DNA of 64,000 bases, from contig JAQJVL010000564.1 in the NCBI GenBank assembly GCA_035578905.1, positions 186,001 to 250,000 of the forward strand, read 5' to 3'. The position numbers and the translations under genes were made by a program. Source of the stretch: Stictocephala bisonia (lineage: Eukaryota > Arthropoda > Insecta > Hemiptera > Membracidae). Shown one piece after another: positions 36,001-45,089 of this stretch; the stretch's first letter is position 1; every line of letters begins with the position of its first letter. Below the pieces are notes generated by a model. The model had not been told where the DNA came from. It saw only the letters and a program-made list of their open reading frames with translations, and ran no database searches.

Positions 36001-39000
36001 ACAATCCACATTTAAGAGAAGTGAAGGTGGTTTCATACTTGTTCAACACTCCGCATTTAAGAGAAGTGAAGGTGGTTTCATACTTGTTCAACACTCAGCA
36101 TTTAAGAGAAGTGAAGGTGGTTTCATACTTGTTCAACACTCCGCATTTAAGAGAAGTGAAGGTGGTTTCATACTTGTTCAACACTCCGCATTTAAGAGAA
36201 GTGAAGGTGGTTTCATACTTGTTCAACACTCAGCATTTAAGAGAAGTGAAGGTGGTTTCATACTTGTTCAACACTCCGCATTTAAGAGAAGTGAAGGTGG
36301 TTTCATACTTGTTCAACACTCCGCATTTAAGAGAAGTGAAGGTGGTTTCATACTTGTTCAACAATCCACATTTAAGAGAAGTGAAGGTGGTTTCATACTT
36401 GTTCAACAATCCACATTTAAGAGAAGTGAAGGTGGTTTCATACTTGTTCAACACTCCGCATTTAAGAGAAGTGAAGGTGGTTTCATACTTGTTCAACAAT
36501 CCGCATTTAAGAGAAGTGAAGGTGGTTTCATACTTGTTCAACAATCCGCATTTAAGAGAAGTGAAGGTGGTTTCATACTTGTTCAACAATCCACATTTAA
36601 GAGAAGTGAAGGTGGTTTCATACTTGTTCAACAATCCACATTTAAGAGAAGTGAAGTTGGTTTCATACTTGTTCAACACTCCGCATTTAAGAGAAGTGAA
36701 GGTGGTTTCATACTTGTTCAACAATCCACATTTAAAAGAAGTGAAGGTGGTTTCATACTTGTTCGACACTCCGCATTTAAGAGAAGTGAAGGTGGTTTCA
36801 TACTTGTTCAACACTCAGCATTTAAGAGAAGTGAAGGTGGTTTCATACTTGTTCAACACTCCGCATTTAAGAGAAGTGAAGGTGGTTTCATACTTGTTCA
36901 ACACTCCGCATTTAAGAGAAGTGAAGGTGGTTTCATACTTGTTCAACAATCCACATTTAAGAGAAGTGAAGGTGGTTTCATACTTGTTCAACAATCCACA
37001 TTTAAGAGAAGTGAAGGTGGTTTCATACTTGTTCAACACTCCGCATTTAAGAGAAGTGAAGGTGGTTTCATACTTGTTCAACACTCAGCATTTAAGAGAA
37101 GTGAAGGTGGTTTCATACTTGTTCAACACTCCGCATTTAAGAGAAGTGAAGGTGGTTTCATACTTGTTCAACACTCCGCATTTAAGAGAAGTGAAGGTGG
37201 TTTCATACTTGTTCAACACTCAGCATTTAAGAGAAGTGAAGGTGGTTTCATACTTGTTCAACACTCCGCATTTAAGAGAAGTGAAGGTGGTTTCATACTT
37301 GTTCAACACTCCGCATTTAAGAGAAGTGAAGGTGGTTTCATACTTGTTCAACAATCCACATTTAAGAGAAGTGAAGGTGGTTTCATACTTGTTCAACAAT
37401 CCACATTTAAGAGAAGTGAAGGTGGTTTCATACTTGTTCAACACTCCGCATTTAAGAGAAGTGAAGGTGGTTTCATACTTGTTCAACACTCAGCATTTAA
37501 GAGAAGTGAAGGTGGTTTCATACTTGTTCAACACTCCGCATTTAAGAGAAGTGAAGGTGGTTTCATACTTGTTCAACACTCAGCATTTAAGAGAAGTGAA
37601 GGTGGTTTCATACTTGTTCAACACTCCGCATTTAAGAGAAGTGAAGGTGGTTTCATACTTGTTCAACAATCCACATTTAAGAGAAGTGAAGGTGGTTTCA
37701 TACTTGTTCAACAATCCACATTTAAGAGAAGTGAAGGTGGTTTCATACTTGTTCAACACTCCGCATTTAAGAGAAGTGAAGGTGGTTTCATACTTGTTCA
37801 ACACTCAGCATTTAAGAGAAGTGAAGGTGGTTTCATACTTGTTCAACACTCCGCATTTAAGAGAAGTGAAGGTGGTTTCATACTTGTTCAACACTCCGCA
37901 TTTAAGAGAAGTGAAGGTGGTTTCATACTTGTTCAACACTCAGCATTTAAGAGAAGTGAAGGTGGTTTCATACTTGTTCAACACTCCGCATTTAAGAGAA
38001 GTGAAGGTGGTTTCATACTTGTTCAACACTCCGCATTTAAGAGAAGTGAAGGTGGTTTCATACTTGTTCAACAATCCACATTTAAGAGAAGTGAAGGTGG
38101 TTTCATACTTGTTCAACAATCCACATTTAAGAGAAGTGAAGGTGGTTTCATACTTGTTCAACACTCCGCATTTAAGAGAAGTGAAGGTGGTTTCATACTT
38201 GTTCAACAATCCGCATTTAAGAGAAGTGAAGGTGGTTTCATACTTGTTCAACAATCCGCATTTAAGAGAAGTGAAGGTGGTTTCATACTTGTTCAACAAT
38301 CCACATTTAAGAGAAGTGAAGGTGGTTTCATACTTGTTCAACAATCCACATTTAAGAGAAGTGAAGGTGGTTTCATACTTGTTCAACACTCCGCATTTAA
38401 GAGAAGTGAAGGTGGTTTCATACTTGTTCAACAATCCACATTTAAAAGAAGTGAAGGTGGTTTCATACTTGTTCAACACTCAGCATTTAAGAGAAGTGAA
38501 GGTGGTTTCATACTTGTTCAACACTCCGCATTTAAGAGAAGTGAAGGTGGTTTCATACTTGTTCAACACTCCGCATTTAAGAGAAGTGAAGGTGGTTTCA
38601 TACTTGTTCAACAATCCACATTTAAGAGAAGTGAAGGTGGTTTCATACTTGTTCAACAATCCACATTTAAGAGAAGTGAAGGTGGTTTCATACTTGTTCA
38701 ACACTCCGCATTTAAGAGAAGTGAAGGTGGTTTCATACTTGTTCAACACTCAGCATTTAAGAGAAGTGAAGGTGGTTTCATACTTGTTCAACACTCCGCA
38801 TTTAAGAGAAGTGAAGGTGGTTTCATACTTGTTCAACACTCCGCATTTAAGAGAAGTGAAGGTGGTTTCATACTTGTTCAACACTCAGCATTTAAGAGAA
38901 GTGAAGGTGGTTTCATACTTGTTCAACACTCCGCATTTAAGAGAAGTGAAGGTGGTTTCATACTTGTTCAACACTCCGCATTTAAGAGAAGTGAAGGTGG

Positions 39001-39476
39001 TTTCATACTTGTTCAACAATCCACATTTAAGAGAAGTGAAGGTGGTTTCATACTTGTTCAACAATCCACATTTAAGAGAAGTGAAGGTGGTTTCATACTT
39101 GTTCAACACTCCGCATTTAAGAGAAGTGAAGGTGGTTTCATACTTGTTCAACACTCAGCATTTAAGAGAAGTGAAGGTGGTTTCATACTTGTTCAACACT
39201 CCGCATTTAAGAGAAGTGAAGGTGGTTTCATACTTGTTCAACACTCCGCATTTAAGAGAAGTGAAGGTGGTTTCATACTTGTTCAACAATCCACATTTAA
39301 GAGAAGTGAAGGTGGTTTCATACTTGTTCAACAATCCACATTTAAGAGAAGTGAAGGTGGTTTCATACTTGGTCAACAATCCACATTTAAGAGAAGTGAA
39401 GGTGGTTTCATACTTGTTCAACAATCCACATTTAAGAGAAGTGAAGGTGGTTTCATACTTGTTCAACACTCCGCAT
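32993..39476. repeat. 45-bp satellite array, about 144 copies
   Basis: The monomer is catttaagagaagtgaaggt followed by ggtttcatacttgttcaaca and ctcca, repeated head to tail with very few substitutions. Variants occur mainly in a short window (cactcca, cactccg, caatcca, caatccg, cactcag). In the right part the variants follow a higher-order pattern: the rare tttaaaagaa variant recurs at 35741 and 36731 (990 bp, 22 monomers) and at 38441 (38 monomers later, a 22-mer plus an extra 16-mer). Since 45 is a multiple of three and the unit has no stop in some frames, both strands show very long artificial reading frames. The array ends abruptly in the middle of a unit at 39476. Confidence 0.98.
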
Positions 39477-40114
39477 TTCCGTTTTTACGTGTTACGTAGC
39501 CTGTATATTTATCTAATTTTTTCGATATTACATTGTTTCTTAGAACTGAACCTCATGATTTGAAGGATGTGACCAACCCTTTAAACAAATATCTATAAGG
39601 TTAGATTAAAACTGTCGGAACCAATGTTAGTACAAAACAACTTAATTTACAATTGTGTCAAATTGGACATTTCAGAAAGAGTTGAGTGTGTGTTCTCTAT
39701 TCAACACTGTACCAAAAGAATTGTTAAAAAGCATTAGCCAATAATAAGTGTATTTTATCCCTTCTTTACATTAAGATTATAGAACCACTTGCATTTCAAT
39801 AAGAATGTAAAGGTTTTATGGATTATGGAATTAAATGAGGTCAAAAACTTATGAATCGAGTTTTAAAAGAGAAGGAAACTTTAAAATTATGGACATAGTT
39901 ACTTTTTTAATAAATATTAGCTTAAATTTAATCAATTGTTCATTACGTACGTTTATATTGTAACATGTTGTTCTTGTAGATTTGTAAATAGCAATTTTAT
40001 TTTACATATATAACTTTTATCGAATTAAACCTTTTTTTATTTTTAAGTTTGTATCCTTATACAAAATGAATATTTAATACATTAATATTATTTATAAGTT
40101 ACCTAACAATTTAC
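39477..40114. other. Unassigned AT-rich spacer
   Basis: Nothing recognisable. Confidence 0.4.
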
Positions 40115-40195
40115 CATTTTCCACATGCACGTCATTCTTGGTTCCTTTCTTCGTTTGGCCTCCAAAGACGAAGGACATTTCCTTACATAATTTGT
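40115..40195 (-). other. Candidate 81-bp internal exon
   Basis: On the minus strand a good acceptor (agtttatttttcag, ending at 40196) is followed by 81 bases and a donor (aaatg/gtaaat at 40115). The protein-like frame starts with a two-base split codon and includes KLCKEMSFVFGGQTKKGTK and NDVHVEN. Base composition is clearly GC-richer than the flanks. A second frame is also open. The one base left over would join in phase with the candidate exon at 31071-31129 to give a valine codon. I cannot name the protein. Confidence 0.4.
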
Positions 40196-40289
40196 CTGAA
40201 AAATAAACTACTATTAAACATCTAGAGCAAAGTGTATATGGAGTAATTACGTAATATCATTTGTTGGTAAGTATCTGAAACTCACTCAG

Positions 40290-40417
40290 ATATTGAGGAG
40301 AGCTTTCCAGGGGTGATCCAATTGGTATTGCACCAAGTGGGAGAGCCCGCATCTGATTATGGCAAAGAGATTGTAGAGATCAATGTACATAAAAGAGGGA
40401 AATTAAATGGGAGTTGG
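40290..40417 (+). other. Candidate 128-bp internal exon
   Basis: The plus strand has an acceptor-like ctgaaactcactcag ending at 40289, then 42 open codons after a two-base split codon, then a donor (gttgg/gtatgt at 40417). The reading includes IEESFPGVIQLVLHQVGEP, ASDYGKEIVEINVHKRG and KLNGSW, balanced in composition and unlike noise. It lies only about 95 bp from a minus-strand candidate exon, so at most one of the pair is likely to belong to the surrounding gene. A decayed transposon gene is the main alternative. Confidence 0.35.
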
Positions 40418-40855
40418 GTATGTTTTCTTTACTAGATTTTATTGTGTAAAATATTTTGCGGTTATGAAAACCAATAAGCCAATACACCATCCTTATTCTC
40501 CATAAAAACATGAGAATTTTATGAGAGAAAAACAGAACACCAATTGCCATTATTGTTAAAATATTTGTATCATGTGTTCTTGTCATACAATGTGTTAAGT
40601 ACAATATACTCTAATTTAATGTTTTGTTCATTTTAATCTCTTAAAAATTAATTTAAGAGATGTTCTAAGTCAGATAAAGATGAAGATAAAGCATTTTAAT
40701 TTTTTCGTAGTTTTATAATCACAAAAGCAGCAATATCTTGGTAAAATTAACGAAAAATACATGAGAAAAAACTTTTTTTATGTTTTGTTTTATAGTATAA
40801 ATAATTCATCGGTAGAATAGTTTGATTAAGTATGAATACTTCATTCGTGGGTATG
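40418..40855. other. Unassigned AT-rich spacer
   Basis: Nothing recognisable. Confidence 0.4.
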
Positions 40856-41050
40856 ATGATGGGTTTTCATCTCAGTTGTCTTGTAAACAACAGTTGCCGC
40901 CCTGTAGAGGGGATCGAACACAGAAACAGGCAGAAATCGTCGATCGCCAGCTGACGGGGCACCTTCACCTTTGACCTTGACTCTGACCTTGATCCTGTCA
41001 GCCGCCGGTGGCATACTGTAAGAGGTGGCACACTTAGCGCTGAGTCACGG
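40856..41050 (-). repeat. SINE-like block with AAGGTCA-type repeats
   Basis: The minus strand has an A-box-like gtcagctggcgatcgacg and a B-box-like gtgttcgatcccc. They are preceded by a run of caaggtca motifs (two exact tcaaggtca copies within 40973-40995 on the minus strand). GC and CpG are high compared with the flanks. The identity as a SINE is an inference from the box motifs. Confidence 0.35.
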
Positions 41051-41640
41051 AAGAAGCAAAATCCGCATGCTCATCAAACAAACTATATATTTAATTTCGT
41101 AAGGCAAATCGGTTATATCAAAATTCTTAGTGCTACACTCCACCTACGGCCTTTGGAAATGGCTCATTTTAAAGGCTTTAAAATTTTAATTAAAAATTTT
41201 AAAGGCTTTAAAAAAAGCTCATTTTAAAGCTCATTGTTCTTCATATATATATATAAAAACATTTTAAAGCTCTGATATTGTAGATAGTGGGAAAAATAAA
41301 AGTTTTGCAATTCGCCTTTAGAGCTAAGCCCTATTGGCCTTCAAAGTTTCCTATGTTAATCTTATGTGAAGAGGGTTTCTAACTTTTGTTTTGATTGATT
41401 GAGTCCAGCTGTCAATGAGATAAATTAAATATTCCAGCTGTTAATGTTTTATACTCTAATTAACAAGGTACAAGGCCAAACCTTTAAGAAGCTAGTGTTT
41501 ACCTGAACAAACCATTGATTATACATAGGAAACTTTGCATTTAGCAGATTAAAATTCCAAGACGGAATTAAATTTATTGAATAATAGTTAATTGAAAATG
41601 CAGTCGACTAAAACAACGAAATAGAATTCTTACACAACAA
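41051..41640. other. AT-rich spacer with local short repeats
   Basis: 41160-41275 has repeated ttttaaaggctttaaa and ctcattttaaagc blocks and a short TA run. No gene is seen. Confidence 0.5.
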
Positions 41641-41650
41641 ATATATTATA

Positions 41651-41855
41651 TATACACAAAGGCAACACTTAGCAATCTATTTTGATTTTTTTAAGAGATC
41701 GATTTCGGTCTCGTAAGACAATTTCAGCTGTACAGTAAGGTTATAAAAATACTTAATTGTAGAATAATTAATTCAGCTGATACTACTACGAAAATTTAAA
41801 TAAAAAATGTAGATAGATAAGTTGTAGATGTTGTTAAACTTTATAATTTTTTGGC
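41651..41855 (-). repeat. Penelope-like element direct repeat, copy A
   Basis: About 200 bp, matching 43334-43537 in the same orientation (acacttagcaatctat, gatcgatttcggtctcgtaa, tacagtaaggttataaaaat). It lies at the 3' side of the minus-strand Penelope-like coding remnant. Its hammerhead-like core is degraded: ctgaaat replaces ctgaaga. Confidence 0.8.
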
Positions 41856-43283
41856 GTAAGGGTTTATTTCAGGATTGAGAATGTGTCTATTTTCAATATA
41901 ATTTAGGAAAATTTCTGCTATGTTGTTAGAAACTGGTGATACCAAGGCTAATTCTTTATATTGGGAATAAATTTTACCCTTATATTTAAAGTAACTTTGT
42001 TTAAGAGTAATTCTTGTTAAGTTGATGATTTATTAAATTTTCTTGCTGTCTAATTGATATTGTTGTGTTAAATTTTCTTCAAGAATAGTTAAACTTTCTT
42101 CTACAGGGATGTTTGTATAGAAATCTTTAATGTCAAATGAAATTAGGATATGATTATCAGGGCAGTTCATATTTTTAATTTTGTCGATTAAGTCTGTTGT
42201 GTTTTTAAGAGAACTGTTGTTTGAAGTGATATTTCATTTTTTAATATATTGTTGAGGGTTTTTGCGAGTTTGTGAGCAGAAGAGTTCATTGCATTAACAA
42301 TTGGTCTGATTGGTTCTTGGTCTTTGTGGATTTTGGGTTTACCGTAGAGTTTGGGAGCGTTTGGTTTTATTGTTCTGCAAAATAATTTTTGGACGGGAGT
42401 TAAAATACGAAATTTGTTGATAGCAGATTTTATTTTGCTGTGGTATGTTTATGTAGGATCTGTATGTAATTCTTTTATATTGTTGTTAGTGATGAAATCT
42501 ATAATTTTCATATTGTGTTCGTCTTTATTAACAATTACTATAATATTACCTTTATCTGCTTTGACGGTTGTTGCATTATCTTCTTTTAACTTTTATGATA
42601 TATTGAGTATGGTTTTTTCTCGTGGTTATGTTTATTGTATGTTGGTTTATTAGTATATTTGATGACTTTTTAATATGTAAGAATTCTTGTATTGTTTTGA
42701 ATTTCTAAAGGAAGACTTTCAATCGAACTTTCAGTGTCTATGAGAAGTTTTGCATTGTTATCTTGAATACAAAACTTGAAACCTTTTCTAAAATGTTAAT
42801 TTCAGATTGATCAAACTCAATTTGCGTTTTGTTAATTAATCTAGGATAGAACTTGTGATTAGAAAATTGAGATATTTGAGATTGGTATTGTTTTGATAGT
42901 TTAAGAAGTTTGTTGGTATGAATAAATTCTTTCTTTATGATTTCTAAATTTACCCAATCATTAATTTGTGTCATTAGATTTTCAATTTAAATAAAGTGTA
43001 AACATTCAAATATTGTGTAGTTTTAATAATTGTTCATTCAACTTACATTTTTTTTGTATAATTGGTGAATTTCTTCTTTTAACCAAATCTTTTCAGCTTT
43101 TGCTTTTGTAATTTGTGCTGCTTTGGATCTATTTTGTATATTGATTTGAACATAAATAGGTATGAGATTATTGTGAAGGCAATGTTGGTCGAATTGGATG
43201 TCTTCAATCACATTCAGTAGTTTCAACTTGGTTTTTCTGTATTGGTAGGCTAAGTTAGCGTGATACATTGTATCGTTTGACAT
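41856..43283 (-). pseudogene. Penelope-like element reverse transcriptase remnant
   Basis: On the minus strand, 43283-43038 encodes the N-terminal region (YRKTKLKLLNVIEDIQFD). 42974-42738 continues with a helical linker. Further on come VKADKGNIIVIVNKDEHNM near 42575, LYGKPKIHK...PIRPIVNAMNS near 42345-42285, and motif A ISFDIKDFYTNIPVEES near 42140-42090. A diverged motif B follows (SQYKELALVSPVSNNIAEI near 41960-41905). The sequence then runs straight into the flanking direct repeat, so motif C (the DD pair), the thumb and the GIY-YIG endonuclease are deleted. Several stops and frameshifts are present. Unlike the element at 28100, this copy keeps its N-terminus, so the two complement each other in showing the family's full layout. 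Confidence 0.88.
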
Positions 43284-43303
43284 TTGTAGCCATTAGATTG
43301 CTA

Positions 43304-43333
<30 letters not shown>

Positions 43334-43342
<9 letters not shown>

Positions 43343-43537
43343 AATACAACACTTAGCAATCTATTTCTATATTTATTAAGACATCGATTTCGGTCTCGTA
43401 AGACCCATCTTCAGTTGTACAGTAAGGTTATAAAAATACTTAATTGTAGAATAATTAATTCTGCTGATACTATAACAATTTAAATAAAAATGTAGATGGA
43501 TAAGTTGTAGATTTTGTTACATTTTTTATAATTTTGC
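43334..43537 (-). repeat. Penelope-like element direct repeat, copy B
   Basis: Partner of copy A, on the 5' side of the minus-strand coding remnant. Its minus strand holds ctgaagatgggtcttacg, then agaccgaaatcgatgtc (43380-43414). That is a CTGANGA box, a ggtct/agacc stem, a GAAA box and a trailing GTC, a plausible type I hammerhead layout with a very short helix III. A TA/CA microsatellite borders it at 43302-43340. Confidence 0.8.
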
Positions 43538-44205
43538 ATCTTCATCATCGAATCGAACATAATATTTTAGTGAAATTTTATTTGGTCATTGAGTAATAAA
43601 ATAATAACATTTCAATTTCACATTCAATCACATGATCGTGATAAGTGTAGGCTAGATGATACAAATGTTTAAAAAGCCTATGGTTGGGAATTGATATGTT
43701 TACATATGTTGATATGTTTACAATGTTGTAATGTTCGTTAAAAACAAGTTTCCGAATTCTTCGGTAAAAATTCTATGTGGAAAATCATCTTTCCTTAATA
43801 TAAAGCTCATTTTAAGTTATTTTGTAACTAATCAAAATATCTTTTGTGAGGTGATTATAAAATACATCATCATTAGCAAGAGGTTTATTTGTATTATTGC
43901 CATATATAACGTACGTCAGCCACAATGAGTGAAACACTCGCAAATGGTTCAATGAAGAGGATTCATCTGTTGACACAAGATAAACATAGTCCACCCAATA
44001 CTGAGAAATGTAAACAAATTATTCACTAATGGGGTCAATGTTAGGTCATATTTTCCAGAAATTTATCGTGAGCCAAATTCCTAGCATTTTAATAATGTCT
44101 TGGTTACATGGTCTCAGATATGAGACGCCGACACTACTTTGTCGTATTTCAAGGCGAATATGAATGATTATATGAGTGATGATGATGATTGCATTCTGGT
44201 TACTA
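43538..44205. other. Unassigned spacer
   Basis: No recognised feature. Confidence 0.4.
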
Positions 44206-44209
44206 ACTG

Positions 44210-44385
44210 AGTTTGACTTGTGCACAGAAAAGGCTATTTATTAATAGCCCAATAGCCAGGGCAACTAAGATCCGACATCTACTAGTATATGTGGAATCTG
44301 CATCACACAGTATTACCAATGAATACACATATAGTCATGTGCAATCATTGTTAGCACTGCGCCACTAGTGCCTGCTAGTTTTATA
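44210..44385 (-). repeat. tRNA-derived SINE-like sequence, copy 2
   Basis: It shares ctatttattaatagcccaatagccagg and the gtggaatc box region with 30631-30790. The minus strand has an A-box-like agtggcgcagtgctaaca. The B box is degraded (gatgcagattcc). Confidence 0.55.
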
Positions 44386-44891
44386 GTAAGTAGTCAAAAC
44401 AAGTATCTTTGTCGTTAATATTATCAATGAGTACAAATCTCTATTTGCATTCATTGACACAACATTAGTAAATATAATTATATGCGTATGGAATCTATTT
44501 TAGGAAGTTATTTTGGGTTTTTACTGTTTTACCACCGTGCTAGTTTTGAGTCAAGAAAATAAAACCAGTGGATAAAACCACTGAAATGATTAAATATTTA
44601 TTGCTCGTCAAAAACCGAAATATAATTGCAAATATAACGGTTCGTGTTACAAATTGTTATACACTAACCGAGATTTAAATGTTATACCATACTAGTCCAT
44701 ACCGTTAAATGTGTTATAACTTCTAAATGTCTGCGTAATATTTAGTTATTTGATTGTTGTGATAGCAGAGTGGGTCCGCCCAGTGACTAACGGCACACAG
44801 ACCACATTGAATGAATGCACTGCTGTGTAAAAGCCTGGTGTAGATGAAAGCTGAGAGAGTGCGACCTTGTTGACCCGCTTTATTGTTGCAG

Positions 44892-44953
44892 GTCTTGACC
44901 TACCACCTGAAACTCCTCCCCGGACAAACTCTCTAGACATCCCACCCACCGAG
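44892..44953 (+). other. Candidate 62-bp proline-rich internal exon
   Basis: A strong acceptor (gctttattgttgcag, with a ttgac branch-like site 20 bases before) ends at 44891. A perfect donor (gag/gtaagt) follows 44953. Only one frame is open: a two-base split codon, then LDLPPETPPRTNSLDIPPTE, ending in phase 0. The GC content is well above the AT-rich flanks, and the Pro/Ser/Thr-rich peptide with TPP motifs looks like a disordered linker of a real protein. The codon would be Gly if preceded by the G left over from the micro-exon at 3644-3680. The gene is not recognised. Confidence 0.45.
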
Positions 44954-45089
44954 GTAAGTGTTCGTCATAGTTCGCACTATAAATTATTAGATTTGAAAGT
45001 CAGTTTTGAAAATCATAAATATCAGGGAAACTATTTTCATGACTGAATTAAGATGTTTTGTAAGTTTAAATTATCATAAACCCCAATTG

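Noticed and set aside
33006..39563. 2185-codon open frame over the 45-bp satellite, and the opposite-strand frames of up to 949 codons
   Set aside because: Both are automatic consequences of a stop-free repeat whose length is a multiple of three. There is no start context, domain or unique sequence apart from a short tail.
42351..42653. 100-codon hydrophobic plus-strand frame
   Set aside because: Antisense of the Penelope-like reverse transcriptase remnant on the minus strand.
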